A DNA stretch of 64,000 nucleotides from Candidatus Defluviicoccus seviourii. Lineage in GTDB: Bacteria > Pseudomonadota > Alphaproteobacteria > Rhodospirillales > Defluviicoccaceae. Positions 36,334 through 45,157 of the stretch are shown here, one piece after another. The stretch spans positions 1-64,000 of the forward strand of contig UXAT02000023.1 of assembly GCA_900609035.2 (NCBI GenBank). Direction: 5' to 3'. Position 1 is the stretch's first letter; the number at the start of each line of letters is the position of its first letter. The notes below the pieces were generated by a model. That model ran no database searches, was not told the origin of the DNA, and saw nothing but the letters and a program-made list of their open reading frames with translations. A program made the translations under genes and the position numbers.

Positions 36334-37587
36334 TCATGCCTTGATGCCGACGAACTGGGTCACGTCGAGGAGCGGCCGGAAGCTGGAGAGCGAGCCCACC
36401 GGCTCGGCACGGGCAACCGAGAGCCGTGTCAGTTCGCCGCCGACGGTCCCCTTAAGGGCGATCAGGCGCGCCTGACCCTCAAGGCTGACGGCATTGGCAA
36501 CCATCCGCCCGCCCGAAGGCAATGCCTGCCAGCACGCCTCGATCAGGCCGGAGTCGGTCAGGCCGCCACCGAGAAAAATCGTGTCCGGCCGCTCCAGATC
36601 GGCGAGCACGGCGGGCGCTTGACCATGCAGAACCTTAAGCTGTGGCACGCCTAGGGCGAGCGCGTTTTGAGCGATCATGGCCACCCGCGCTGCATCCTGC
36701 TCGACCGCGATCGCGCGCGCCTCGCCGCCGGCCAGCCGCTGCGCCGGCACCGCCCTGAGCCATTCGATCGCGACCGATCCCGCACCGGCACCGATATCCC
36801 ACAGGACCTGGCCCGGCAGCGGCGCCAGGGCGGAGATCGTAAGCGCGCGGACTTCGCGCTTAGTCAGCTGGCCGTCGTGCGCAAACAAATCATCCGCCAG
36901 GCCGGGCACGGGCGGCATCAGGCGCGGCGACGGACCCGGCCGGCATTCGATGGCAAGCACGTTCAAATCGGCCGCCCGCGGCTGCGACCAGCTTTCGGCC
37001 ACGGCCGTGAACCGACGCTCGCGCGGGCCGCCCAGATGCTCGAGAACGGTAATCAGGCTCGGCCCGAAGCCGCGCTCCGTCAAGAGCTTCGCCGCCTCTC
37101 CCGGCAGGGCACCGTCGCGGCTCAACACCAGCAGGCGGGCGCCGGGATGAATGTGCAGGTTGAGCCCCGCGAGTGGCCGGCTGTGGGCGTTCAGCGTCAC
37201 CACATCGGCCATCGACCACAGCATCGCCGCCGCCGCCAGGCTGAAGGCGCCGGGATGGGTGATCACGGTCATCTCATCGGCGCCGAAGTGGCGGGACAGG
37301 TTGGCACCACCGCCGAACCACATCGGATCGCCGGTTGCTAGCACGACGACGCGCCGGCCCCGCCAGGCTTGGATCTCCTTGACCGCACCCTGGACTCCGC
37401 CGGCCCAGGTCAGCCGCGATGCCGGCGACGGCGGGACCATGCTCAAGTGCCGCTCACCGCCGACCAGCAGCTCGGCCGCGTCGATCAGGGCGCGCGCGGC
37501 CCCGCTGATGCCGGGCAAACCATCGTCACCGATGCCGATGACCGTGAGCCAGGGTCTGGGTGCCGCTTGCGTGTTTTCGGTCGTCAT
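36334..37587 (-). CDS. cobL: Precorrin-6Y C5,15-methyltransferase (CobL/CbiET)
   Basis: This 417-residue bifunctional enzyme methylates C5 and C15 and decarboxylates. The N-terminal CbiE part starts WLTVIGIGDDGLPGISGAAR and has VLATGDPMWFGGG. The C-terminal CbiT part has the SAM motif LWDIGAGAGSVAIEW and the IFLGGGLTDSGLIEACW segment. ATG 37587 overlaps the upstream cobH-fusion stop as ATGA. A far longer frame upstream is only the shadow of the neighbouring gene. Confidence 0.94.
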   Translation of the reverse strand: MTTENTQAAPRPWLTVIGIGDDGLPGISGAARALIDAAELLVGGERHLSMVPPSPASRLTWAGGVQGAVKEIQAWRGRRVVVLATGDPMWFGGGANLSRHFGADEMTVITHPGAFSLAAAAMLWSMADVVTLNAHSRPLAGLNLHIHPGARLLVLSRDGALPGEAAKLLTERGFGPSLITVLEHLGGPRERRFTAVAESWSQPRAADLNVLAIECRPGPSPRLMPPVPGLADDLFAHDGQLTKREVRALTISALAPLPGQVLWDIGAGAGSVAIEWLRAVPAQRLAGGEARAIAVEQDAARVAMIAQNALALGVPQLKVLHGQAPAVLADLERPDTIFLGGGLTDSGLIEACWQALPSGGRMVANAVSLEGQARLIALKGTVGGELTRLSVARAEPVGSLSSFRPLLDVTQFVGIKA

Positions 37588-39167
37588 TGCCTGTCCATCG
37601 TCAGCGCGTTGACCGCGGCGGCTGCCATCGCGCTGCCGCCCCTGCGCCCTTTCAGCGTGATGAAGGGAACCCGGCGCGGGTGGCTTGCCAGCGCCACCTT
37701 GGCTTCTGCGGCGCCGACGAAGCCGACCGGAAAGCCCAAGATCGCAGCCGGCGCCGGCGCACCCTCGTCCAGAAGTTCCAGCAACCGGAACAGCGCCGTC
37801 GGTGCGTTGCCGATCGCAACCACGGCGCCCGCAAGCTGCGGCCGCCACAGATCGACGGCGGCGGCCGAACGCGTGGTGCCGTTGCGCCGGGCAAGTTCGG
37901 CCGTCGCCCCGTCGTTCAGGAAGCAAAGCACCGCGTTGCCGGCCAGGCGGGCGCGAATGATGCCGGCTCCGACCATCTCGGAATCGACCAGGATCGGCGC
38001 CCCGGCAGCGAGCGCGCCGCGCGCCGCCTCCGCTACGCCGTCCGTGTAGGCGAGGTCGGGGAGGATCGTCACATCGCCGCAGGCATGAATGAGCCGCTCT
38101 GCAACGACTTGCAGGCCCTGCGGCAGGACGCCGAGATCGACCTCCTCGCGGATCAGCGCGAACGAGCGGCGGTAGATCGCGTGCGCATCCTTGAGGTAGT
38201 CGTAGCCATTGCGCCCCGGCGTCGGCCCGCCGGAGGGCTTTCCCATCGTCTCGATGCCCAATGTCCAGCCCTCCTCGTGCTCGACCGCCCGCCGCTGTTC
38301 GGCCGTGAGATCCGCCGGGCCCGCGAACAGCGGCGCCAGCCGGCCCTGCGCGTCCGCATCGGCGAAGTGGGCCGCCAACGTCTGTACCTGGCGCGCGTCG
38401 CGAACCTCGCCATGCGCTTGCGTCGTCGCCAGCATCGACGGGTAGACTTCCGCCATGAGCACCCGCCATTCGCCCGCGCCGGGTCTGCCCAGGGACCCTA
38501 GTCCCGTCTCGAACGGCCAGATGCGGGTTGTATCGGCGAGCCATGGATGGTGGCGGAGCTGGAACAGCCGCGCGATGCCGAGCAGGCTCTGGCTGCCGAC
38601 GCTGCCGGCGTAGGCGAGCTGCCAGACCGACTTCGGCCCGCGCGTAACGCGATCGGTCAGCCGGTATTCGGCCAACGCGTCGGCCGTGTACCCGTCCGGC
38701 TTGCGCGCTGTGAGCTGCGCCGTGTCCGCCCCGGCCGGGCAGCCCCAGAACGGAAACGGCCTCGCCGACAGCTTCTCGTTGAGCGCCGCTGCGACGGCAA
38801 AGCGGTTGTTGGCGTTGTCGTCCTCGTCGCGAATACGGGCTGCCAGCTCCTTCCATACGCCGCGCCAGTCCGGCGCGTCGGCACGCAGCCGGGCAGCGAA
38901 TCCTTGCGGGTAACCGAGGGCGAAATCGAAGCCCACGAGCGTCACCCGGTCGCGGCTGATGAGGTCGCTCAGGAGATCGGCGAGCCGTGCCACCGCTTCC
39001 GCGCGCGTCGGCGGATTGGCGAGCAGGAGTGGGACGAGGCCGTCGGAGCGCCGCTCCAGGCACGCGATCCAGATGCTGTCGGCGCCCTGGACCGGCCGCG
39101 CGGCAGCGCTCCAGTCGACGATGATATAGGCATCAAAGATGGGACTCGCGCAAGACGGCAAAGGCAT
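37584..39167 (-). CDS. Uncharacterised N-terminal domain fused to precorrin-8X methylmutase (CobH/CbiC)
   Basis: The C-terminal part (about residues 315-527) is precorrin-8X methylmutase, which moves a methyl from C11 to C12. It has HAIYRRSFALIREEVDL, ERLIHACGDVTI with catalytic His361, VDSEMVGAGIIRARL and GFPVGFVGAAEAKVALA. The N-terminal about 310 residues form another domain with YIIVDWSAAARP, TLVGFDFALGYPQGFAARL, PFPFWGCPAG and RIWPFETGLG. Its two acidic strands recall RNase H-like (DUF429-type) proteins, but I do not know its role. It is coupled to cobL and 6 bp from cbiX. Confidence 0.87.
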   Translation of the reverse strand: MPLPSCASPIFDAYIIVDWSAAARPVQGADSIWIACLERRSDGLVPLLLANPPTRAEAVARLADLLSDLISRDRVTLVGFDFALGYPQGFAARLRADAPDWRGVWKELAARIRDEDDNANNRFAVAAALNEKLSARPFPFWGCPAGADTAQLTARKPDGYTADALAEYRLTDRVTRGPKSVWQLAYAGSVGSQSLLGIARLFQLRHHPWLADTTRIWPFETGLGSLGRPGAGEWRVLMAEVYPSMLATTQAHGEVRDARQVQTLAAHFADADAQGRLAPLFAGPADLTAEQRRAVEHEEGWTLGIETMGKPSGGPTPGRNGYDYLKDAHAIYRRSFALIREEVDLGVLPQGLQVVAERLIHACGDVTILPDLAYTDGVAEAARGALAAGAPILVDSEMVGAGIIRARLAGNAVLCFLNDGATAELARRNGTTRSAAAVDLWRPQLAGAVVAIGNAPTALFRLLELLDEGAPAPAAILGFPVGFVGAAEAKVALASHPRRVPFITLKGRRGGSAMAAAAVNALTMDRQ

Positions 39168-39173
39168 CTGGCT

Positions 39174-40223
39174 TCAGCCGCCGGTCCTGTCCTGCCCGTT
39201 GCCGCCATGCGGGTGCGGGTGAGCGTGCGCATGGTCGTGATCATGGGCGCCATGGTGGTGCCCGTGATGATCATGCCCGTGGTGGTGATGCCCATGGTCG
39301 TGCCCGTGGTGGTCATGCCCATGATGGTCATGTGCGTGGTCGGCATCGGTGCCGATGCCGCGGACGTGGTGGTGGTGCCCCGCCTGCGCCGCGCCCTGGT
39401 CCTTCTCGTAGCCGAGCACCTGCTCCCGGTACTTGCACAACAGGCAGTTCATGACGCCGGTGCCATCGATCGCCTCCTCCAACCGGGCGAGGAACGTCTC
39501 GATGACGAGCGGATGGTCGTTGAGGTAGTCCGCCTTCACGACTTCGATCTGCGGCTGCTGCTGCCGGCAAGCGTCGGCGGCCGCATAGATGCGATCAACG
39601 AGGATGCCGGTGAACAGGAAATAGGGGAAGACGATGATCCGCCGGTAGCCGAGCCGCGCCGCATGATCGAGCGCAGCATCGGTCAACGGATGGGCAACGC
39701 CGGAATAGCCGACCTCCGTCCAGCCGAAGCCCATCCCCTCCCACAGCATGCGCGCGACCTTGGACACGTTCGAGTTGGCGTCGGAGTCATTGGTGCCGCG
39801 GCCGACCACCAGTAACAGCGTCTCGGCGCGCGGGATCGGCCGCTCGGCGGCTGCTTCCGCCGCGGCGATGCGGGCGGCGGAAGCGCGCAACAACTTGGGA
39901 TCAATCGCGAGTTCCCGGCCGAAACAGACCTCGATGCCGGGGTTCTCGGCGGCAAAGGTGTTGATTTCCGACGGCAGGTCGTTCTTGACGTGGCCGGCCG
40001 CGAACAGCATGCCCGGCAGGCAGATGATACGCTGCGCACCGCGGGCCTTGAGCGCCTCCAGGCCGTCACGGATGACGGGCCGCGCGAACTCAAGAAAGCC
40101 GAACTCGACGTCGTGTTCGGGCAAGCGCTCGCGCAACCGTCCCACCAGATGGCGAAACTCCTCGACGGCGGCGACCGAACGGCTGCCGTGACCGCAAATC
40201 ATGATGCCGGTCGATGTGGTCAT
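39174..40223 (-). CDS. cbiX: Sirohydrochlorin cobaltochelatase CbiX with histidine-rich tail
   Basis: This chelatase inserts Co2+ early in corrin synthesis. The core has MICGHGSRSVAAVEEFRHLV, LPGMLFAAGHVKNDLPSEI, VVGRGTNDSDANSNVSK and GYRRIIVFPYFLFTGIL, with conserved His residues in both halves, so it is a long CbiX. After a Cys pair (MNCLLCKY) comes a tail of about 60 residues containing about 30 His with Asp and Gly, a likely cobalt or nickel store. ATG 40223 (MTTSTGIMICGHGSR) fits the family start. It heads the minus-strand cobalamin gene run. Confidence 0.92.
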   Translation of the reverse strand: MTTSTGIMICGHGSRSVAAVEEFRHLVGRLRERLPEHDVEFGFLEFARPVIRDGLEALKARGAQRIICLPGMLFAAGHVKNDLPSEINTFAAENPGIEVCFGRELAIDPKLLRASAARIAAAEAAAERPIPRAETLLLVVGRGTNDSDANSNVSKVARMLWEGMGFGWTEVGYSGVAHPLTDAALDHAARLGYRRIIVFPYFLFTGILVDRIYAAADACRQQQPQIEVVKADYLNDHPLVIETFLARLEEAIDGTGVMNCLLCKYREQVLGYEKDQGAAQAGHHHHVRGIGTDADHAHDHHGHDHHGHDHGHHHHGHDHHGHHHGAHDHDHAHAHPHPHGGNGQDRTGG

Positions 40224-40531
40224 GGCGCCTGGTCCCTTGCCTCCGGTGCGTCCCGATGAGCCCGGCCGCAACCGGGGTTTTCCCCTGCCCGCGCGGCCGC
40301 CCCTGCTGCCGGCTGGTCGGAGCCTCCGGCCGGCTCAAAGCGGGGTGGCGCCGATCATAGGCGGCCGTCACGCCGCTGTCACCCCCGCGGCCTCCAGCGG
40401 CGGCGGCTAGCGCACCGGTCCTGCAAATGAAACGCGCTCGCTTACGGCTGTCCGCCGTGCTAGCCTTTTCGCACAGGAACAGCGTCTGGCGCGGACCTAA
40501 GGATCCGGCGCATGGGGAGGAGGCTTCGATC
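40224..40531. other. Divergent intergenic region upstream of cbiX
   Basis: This 308-bp region separates divergent cbiX and a secreted-protein gene and should contain both promoters. I looked for a cobalamin riboswitch consensus and did not see one. A good ribosome site (GGGAGGAGG) lies just before the next gene. Nothing else stands out. Confidence 0.4.
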
Positions 40532-41095
40532 ATGCTGTCGTCAGGCACGGGCATGCTGTCGTCAAGGACGTGGTGGCGCGTGTGCGCAACGGCCCTCTTT
40601 GCGGCCATCGCGGTGACGCTCGCAACCGGACCGGCACATGCGGACAAGAAGCGCTATCCGGCGTCGATGTGCGTTCCCTGGGGCGGACCGCGGCCGATCC
40701 TCCACTTCAGCAGCCTGGTGGCGACCAAGCCGCCGTGCACGCATCCCTCGGGCTGCCCCGATGCCGATCAGCAGAACATCAATTTCGTCGATTGCCCGAT
40801 CGTCAAGGATAACCCGTTCACCGGCACCAACGCGGTGCAGGTCATCGTTGTCGACCAGCACCCGTCGCTCGACATCAAGTGCTGGGTGACGAGCGTCGTC
40901 TGGAATGGCTCGACCTTCCTCGACAAGAGCGATTCCCGCACCAGCAGCGGCGCCACCAGCCAGCCGCAGACGCTGAGCTACGGTCCGCAGCTACCGGCCA
41001 TCTCATCGAGCACCGAGCCGCACTGGTATATCTCCTGCGGTATCCCGCCGGGCAGCAGCCTGATCTCCTACTTCGTCGACGAACCGAACGAGTAA
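40532..41095 (+). CDS. Hypothetical secreted protein, 187 aa
   Basis: Starting at ATG 40532 behind GGGAGGAGG, the protein has a signal peptide (RVCATALFAAIAVTLATGPAHA, likely cut after AHA). The mature part is strand-like with several Cys (CVPWGG, PPCTHPSGCPDADQ, VDCPIVKD, IKCWVTS, YISCGIPPGSS), suggesting disulfides in the periplasm or outside. No family is recognised. It is not clearly linked to its neighbours. Confidence 0.55.
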   Translation: MLSSGTGMLSSRTWWRVCATALFAAIAVTLATGPAHADKKRYPASMCVPWGGPRPILHFSSLVATKPPCTHPSGCPDADQQNINFVDCPIVKDNPFTGTNAVQVIVVDQHPSLDIKCWVTSVVWNGSTFLDKSDSRTSSGATSQPQTLSYGPQLPAISSSTEPHWYISCGIPPGSSLISYFVDEPNE

Positions 41096-41196
41096 CGCTT
41101 GCGCGACTGGCCCGCCGGCCGCCGCTGACGACACCCGCGCCGCCGATGTGCGGGCATGCAGATTGTTTGCTCTTGCAGTCTTCTTTAATCCCTTAT

Positions 41197-41212
41197 ACAT
41201 CAACGTTGATGT
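41197..41212. promoter_or_regulatory. Perfect 16-bp palindrome, probable operator
   Basis: ACATCAACGTTGATGT is a perfect inverted repeat centred 15 bp before the ATG of the XRE regulator. Its position over the start region and the regulator that follows suggest autoregulation, and possibly control of the downstream Hyf-like operon. No clear -35 box could be placed. Confidence 0.7.
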
Positions 41213-41219
41213 GTGAGAC

Positions 41220-41465
41220 ATGATTAGCGCCGCACAACTCAAGGCTGCACGGGCTCTCCTGGGCATCGATCAGCGACAGCTGGCCGAGGCATCGGGGCTG
41301 TCACTGCCGACCATTCAGCGGATGGAGGCAAGCGATGGCACCATCCGCGGCAATGTCGATTCGCTGGTCAAGCTGACCGAGGCGCTTTCCACGCTGGGCG
41401 TCGAGCTGATCGCTGCCGGCGCTGCAAGCCCGAGCGGCGGTCGCGGCGTGCGGCTGAAGACATGA
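41220..41465 (+). CDS. XRE-family helix-turn-helix regulator
   Basis: This 81-residue DNA-binding protein has an HTH region AQLKAARALLGIDQRQLAEA with recognition segment SGLSLPTIQRMEASDGTIRG. It resembles small XRE regulators that act as autoregulators. A 16-bp palindrome overlaps its upstream region. The Hyf-like operon begins 71 bp downstream on the same strand, so it may control that operon. Confidence 0.85.
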   Translation: MISAAQLKAARALLGIDQRQLAEASGLSLPTIQRMEASDGTIRGNVDSLVKLTEALSTLGVELIAAGAASPSGGRGVRLKT

Positions 41466-41535
41466 ACCCGTTGCGTAGCGGGTCGGCACAGCGCTGCGGC
41501 CGATTCCGCGACCAGGTTTCCTGGAGCCTGCTGAT

Positions 41536-43548
41536 ATGGTGCTGAGCGTGCTCCTCCGCGCGATGGCTGCGATGGCCCTTACCGGGGTCGCCGTGATCCC
41601 GGTCTGCCGTCGCCACGGCACGGGGCCGTGGGTGTACGGCACCGTCCTCGCTGCATGCAGCATCGCTTTCGCAGCGGCGCTTGGGCACCTGCTCGCTGGC
41701 GCTGCGCCGCTCACGCTGACTCTCCCGCTCGGCATCCCGTGGCTCGGCGCGCATTTCCGGCTCGATGCGCTGTCGGCCTTTTTCGTCATGGTCGTCAACT
41801 TGGGCGGCGCCGCGGCGAGCTTGTATGCGATCGGCTACGGCCGGCACGAGTCCGAACCGCATCGGATTCTGCCGTTCTATCCGGGCTTTCTCGCAGCGAT
41901 GAACCTGGTCGTGCTCGCCGATGATGCGTTCGTGTTCCTGTTCGCGTGGGAATTGATGTCGCTCTCCTCGTGGGCGCTCGTCATGGCCCACCACCGCGCC
42001 GAGGGAACGGCACGCGCCGGGTACATCTACCTCGTCATGGCCGGCTTCGGCACGCTCTGCCTCCTGCTGGCATTCGGACTGCTTGCCGGCAGCGAAGGCG
42101 CCTACACCTTCGATGCCATGCGGGCCGGCGCGCTGCCGGTATCCCTGCAGACGCTGGTTCTGGTCCTGGTGCTCCTGGGCGCCGGTTCGAAGGCCGGCAT
42201 CGTGCCCTTGCATGTCTGGCTGCCACTCGCCCATCCGGCGGCCCCCAGCCACGTCTCGGCACTGATGAGCGGCGTCATGACCAAGGTCGCCGTCTACGGC
42301 CTGATCCGGATCGTCTTCACGCTGGCCGGACCGCCGGCGTGGTGGTGGGCCGTGATCGTCCTGATCATCGGTGGCGCGACGGCCGTCCTCGGCGTCCTTT
42401 ACGCACTGATGCAGAACGATCTCAAACGCCTGCTCGCCTACTCCACGGTCGAGAACATCGGCATCATCTACATCGGCCTTGGACTTGCCTTGGCCTTCCA
42501 GGCCAACGGTCTCGCGGTCGGGGCGGCACTGGCGCTCACGTCGGCGCTCTACCACGTGCTCAACCACTCGCTGTTCAAGAGCCTGTTGTTTTTCGGTGCC
42601 GGTGCGGTCCTGAGTGCGACCGGCGAGCGCAACATGGAGCACCTGGGTGGGCTCATTCATCCCATGCCGGTCAGCGCGGCGACCTTCCTGGTCGGCTGCG
42701 CGGCAATCTCAGCGTTGCCGCCGCTGAATGGTTTCGTCTCCGAATGGCTGACGTTCCAGGCCATCCTGATCAGCCCCGATCTGCCGCAGTGGGGGCTCAA
42801 GTTTCTCGTCCCGGCAGTTGGCGCGGCATTAGCGCTGTCGGCGGCCCTTGCCGCGGCCTGTTTCGTCAGGGCGTTCGGTATCACGTTCCTCGGCCGCCCG
42901 CGTACACCACGCGCCGTTGCGGCGGCCGAGATCGATCGATCCTCGCGCGGCGCCATGGTCGTCCTCGCGGTGCTATGCATCCTGGCCGGCGTGCTTCCCG
43001 GCCTTGTCGTCGATGCGCTCTCGGGCGTCGTGCGCGAGCTCACCCAAGGCAGCAGCCTGCCGGCGCAAAGCGGATTGCCGTGGCTTTCGCTGATCCCGCT
43101 GTCGGAGGCGCGCAGCTCTTACAACGGCCTGATCCTACTGGTGTTCCTCACCTTCACGTCGACGCTGATCGCGCTTTCGGTGCGTCGCCTCGCTTCGCAC
43201 GAGGTCAGGCGCGCGCCGGCGTGGGACTGCGGCTTCCCAGATGCCAGTCCGACCACCCAGTACAGTGCCGGCAGCTTTGCGCAGCCGATCCGCCGCGTGT
43301 TTGGCCACGTCGCCTTCCGGGCGGTCGAGCGGGTGGAGATGCCGGAGCCTGGCAGCCTGCAGCCGGCGCGGCTGCACGTGCACCTGCGTGACCTCATCTG
43401 GGATACGATTTTCGCCCCGATCCAAAAGGTGGTCGCGTTCACGACCGAACACCTGAACGGCTTGCAGTTCCTCACCATCCGCAGCTACCTGGCGCTGGTG
43501 TTCGGTGTCCTCATCTTGCTGCTGTCGGGGTTGGCACTATGGCCGTGA
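41536..43548 (+). CDS. hyfB: Hydrogenase-4 component B-like proton-pumping antiporter subunit (HyfB)
   Basis: This 670-residue membrane protein is homologous to the NuoL/Mrp-type subunits of energy-converting hydrogenases. It has about 14-16 helices, with antiporter-core segments FVFLFAWELMSLSSWALVMA, AGSKAGIVPLHVWLPLAHPA, SGVMTKVAVYGLIRI and LLAYSTVENIGIIYIGLGLA, including the conserved Glu and Lys residues. The C-terminus ends PIQKVVAFTTEHLNGLQ as in HyfB. It starts the operon and overlaps hyfC by 10 bp. Confidence 0.92.
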   Translation: MVLSVLLRAMAAMALTGVAVIPVCRRHGTGPWVYGTVLAACSIAFAAALGHLLAGAAPLTLTLPLGIPWLGAHFRLDALSAFFVMVVNLGGAAASLYAIGYGRHESEPHRILPFYPGFLAAMNLVVLADDAFVFLFAWELMSLSSWALVMAHHRAEGTARAGYIYLVMAGFGTLCLLLAFGLLAGSEGAYTFDAMRAGALPVSLQTLVLVLVLLGAGSKAGIVPLHVWLPLAHPAAPSHVSALMSGVMTKVAVYGLIRIVFTLAGPPAWWWAVIVLIIGGATAVLGVLYALMQNDLKRLLAYSTVENIGIIYIGLGLALAFQANGLAVGAALALTSALYHVLNHSLFKSLLFFGAGAVLSATGERNMEHLGGLIHPMPVSAATFLVGCAAISALPPLNGFVSEWLTFQAILISPDLPQWGLKFLVPAVGAALALSAALAAACFVRAFGITFLGRPRTPRAVAAAEIDRSSRGAMVVLAVLCILAGVLPGLVVDALSGVVRELTQGSSLPAQSGLPWLSLIPLSEARSSYNGLILLVFLTFTSTLIALSVRRLASHEVRRAPAWDCGFPDASPTTQYSAGSFAQPIRRVFGHVAFRAVERVEMPEPGSLQPARLHVHLRDLIWDTIFAPIQKVVAFTTEHLNGLQFLTIRSYLALVFGVLILLLSGLALWP

Positions 43549-44495
43549 TCGCCGACTGGCTGGTCCAAGGCATGCAGATGGCGCTGGTACTGATCGTCGC
43601 GCCGCTGCTCACAGGGCTCGTCCGCAAGATCAAGGCGCGGCTGTTGCGGCGGCAGGGCCCGTCGCTGCTGCAGCCCTACCGGGACTTGCACCGCCTCCTG
43701 CGCAAGGAGGTGGTGCTGGCCGACAACGCGTCGTGGCTGTTTCGCATCGCGCCCTATGTCGTCTTCACCGCAATCTGGGTGGCAGCCGCCCTGGTGCCGA
43801 CCTTCGCGACGGGCCTGCTCTTCAGTTGGTCGGCCGACCTGATCGCGATCGTCGCCCTGTTGGGCACGGCGCGATTCTTTCTCGCGCTGGCCGGCCTCGA
43901 CGTCGGCACCAGCTTCGGCGGCATCGGCTCCAGCCGGGAAATGATGATCGCTTCGGTGGCCGAACCGGCGCTGCTGATGGCGGCCTTCACCCTCTCGCTG
44001 CTCGCCGGAACGACGCAGTTGTCCGCGATCGCCAATTTCATGCTGAGCCAGCACGTCGGCCTGCGCATCTCGCTAGGCCTCGTGTTCGTCGCCTTGCTGA
44101 TCGCGGCGCTGGCCGAGAACGCGCGCATTCCAGTCGACAATCCGGCAACGCACCTCGAGCTGACGATGGTGCACGAGGCCATGGTTCTTGAGTACTCAGG
44201 CCGGCACCTGGCGATGATCGAGGGGGCGGCGTTCGTTAAGCTCCTCCTCTATGCCTCGCTGATGGCCTGCGTTTTCGCACCATTCGGAATGGCAGCCGCC
44301 GGTGACGGCCCACTCGCCTACCTGGCCGGCATAGCCGCCTACCTCGTTAAGCTCCTGCTGGCGGCGGTCGTGCTGGCAGTGTTCGAGACCTCGATCGCCA
44401 AGATGCGCGTCTTCCGCCTGCCGGAATTCATTGGCACGGCTTTGATGCTGGGCTTGCTCGGGACGCTGCTGTTGTTCGTAACCCGGAGCCTGTGA
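43539..44495 (+). CDS. hyfC: Hydrogenase-4 component C-like membrane subunit (NuoH-like, HyfC)
   Basis: This 318-residue NuoH/HycD-like membrane arm subunit links the soluble and pumping modules. It has PLLTGLVRKIKARLLRRQGP near the N-terminus and ENARIPVDNPATHLELTMVH, the conserved acidic loop of the family, followed by EYSGRHLAMIEGAAFVKLL. Its stop overlaps the next start as TGATG. Confidence 0.92.
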   Translation: MAVIADWLVQGMQMALVLIVAPLLTGLVRKIKARLLRRQGPSLLQPYRDLHRLLRKEVVLADNASWLFRIAPYVVFTAIWVAAALVPTFATGLLFSWSADLIAIVALLGTARFFLALAGLDVGTSFGGIGSSREMMIASVAEPALLMAAFTLSLLAGTTQLSAIANFMLSQHVGLRISLGLVFVALLIAALAENARIPVDNPATHLELTMVHEAMVLEYSGRHLAMIEGAAFVKLLLYASLMACVFAPFGMAAAGDGPLAYLAGIAAYLVKLLLAAVVLAVFETSIAKMRVFRLPEFIGTALMLGLLGTLLLFVTRSL

Positions 44496-45157
44496 TGCAC
44501 GGCCTCGCCTTCGATGTTGCGCACCTCCTCTCAGGAAGCCTGGTCCTGATCAGCCTGATGCTCTTGTATCAGGACCGGCTCTACAGCCTGCTCAACATCT
44601 TTGCCTTCCATGCAGTCTTCCTGGCCTTTGCCGTCGCCTGGCAGGCCTTTATCCAAGGGGCACCGCACCTCTACGTCACAGCGGCGATCGCGCTTGCGTT
44701 CAAGGGCATCGTCATTCCAGTGTCGCTGCACCGGATGGTGCAGCGGCTCGGCATCCATCGCCAGATCGAAACCGTGGTCGGCATCGGGCCGACGATGCTG
44801 TTCGGCATCTGCCTTGTTGCGCTCTCGATTATGGTCATGCTGCCGGTGACGGAACAAGCCGACGCGCTGACGCAAGAGGACCTCGCGTTCGCCCTCTCGG
44901 TGGTCCTGCTCGGGCTTCTGATGATGGTCACGCGCCGCAACGCAGTCAGTCAGATCGTGGGATTCATGTCGTTGGAGAACGGCCTGATCCTGGCCGCCGC
45001 CGGCGCCAAGGGCATGCCGCTGGTGGTCGAGATCAGTATTGCCTTCTCGGTGCTGATCGCGCTGATCGTCATTGGCATCTTCTTGTTCCGGATCCGCGAG
45101 CGTTTCGATACGGTCGACGTTCAGGTGCTCGACCGCTTCCGCGGGGAACAGCCATGA
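44495..45157 (+). CDS. hyfE: Hydrogenase-4 component E-like membrane subunit (HyfE)
   Basis: This 220-residue small membrane protein is related to NuoK/HyfE. It has about seven helices with VTAAIALAFKGIVIPVSLHR and QIVGFMSLENGLILAAAGAK, the latter carrying the conserved Glu typical of MrpC/NuoK-like subunits. ATG 44495 overlaps the hyfC stop. Its 3' end overlaps hyfF by 4 bp. Confidence 0.88.
   Translation: MHGLAFDVAHLLSGSLVLISLMLLYQDRLYSLLNIFAFHAVFLAFAVAWQAFIQGAPHLYVTAAIALAFKGIVIPVSLHRMVQRLGIHRQIETVVGIGPTMLFGICLVALSIMVMLPVTEQADALTQEDLAFALSVVLLGLLMMVTRRNAVSQIVGFMSLENGLILAAAGAKGMPLVVEISIAFSVLIALIVIGIFLFRIRERFDTVDVQVLDRFRGEQP

Noticed and set aside
37588-39063. Upstream extension of the cobL frame to 909 codons
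   Set aside because: The added part lies out of frame over the cobH-fusion gene; ATG 37587 in an ATGA overlap and the family start WLTVIGIGDDG fix the real start.
39210-39350. Short tandem repeats resembling a repeat array
   Set aside because: They are the codons of the histidine-rich tail of CbiX (CAT/CAC with GAC/GGC), with no spacers, so not CRISPR.
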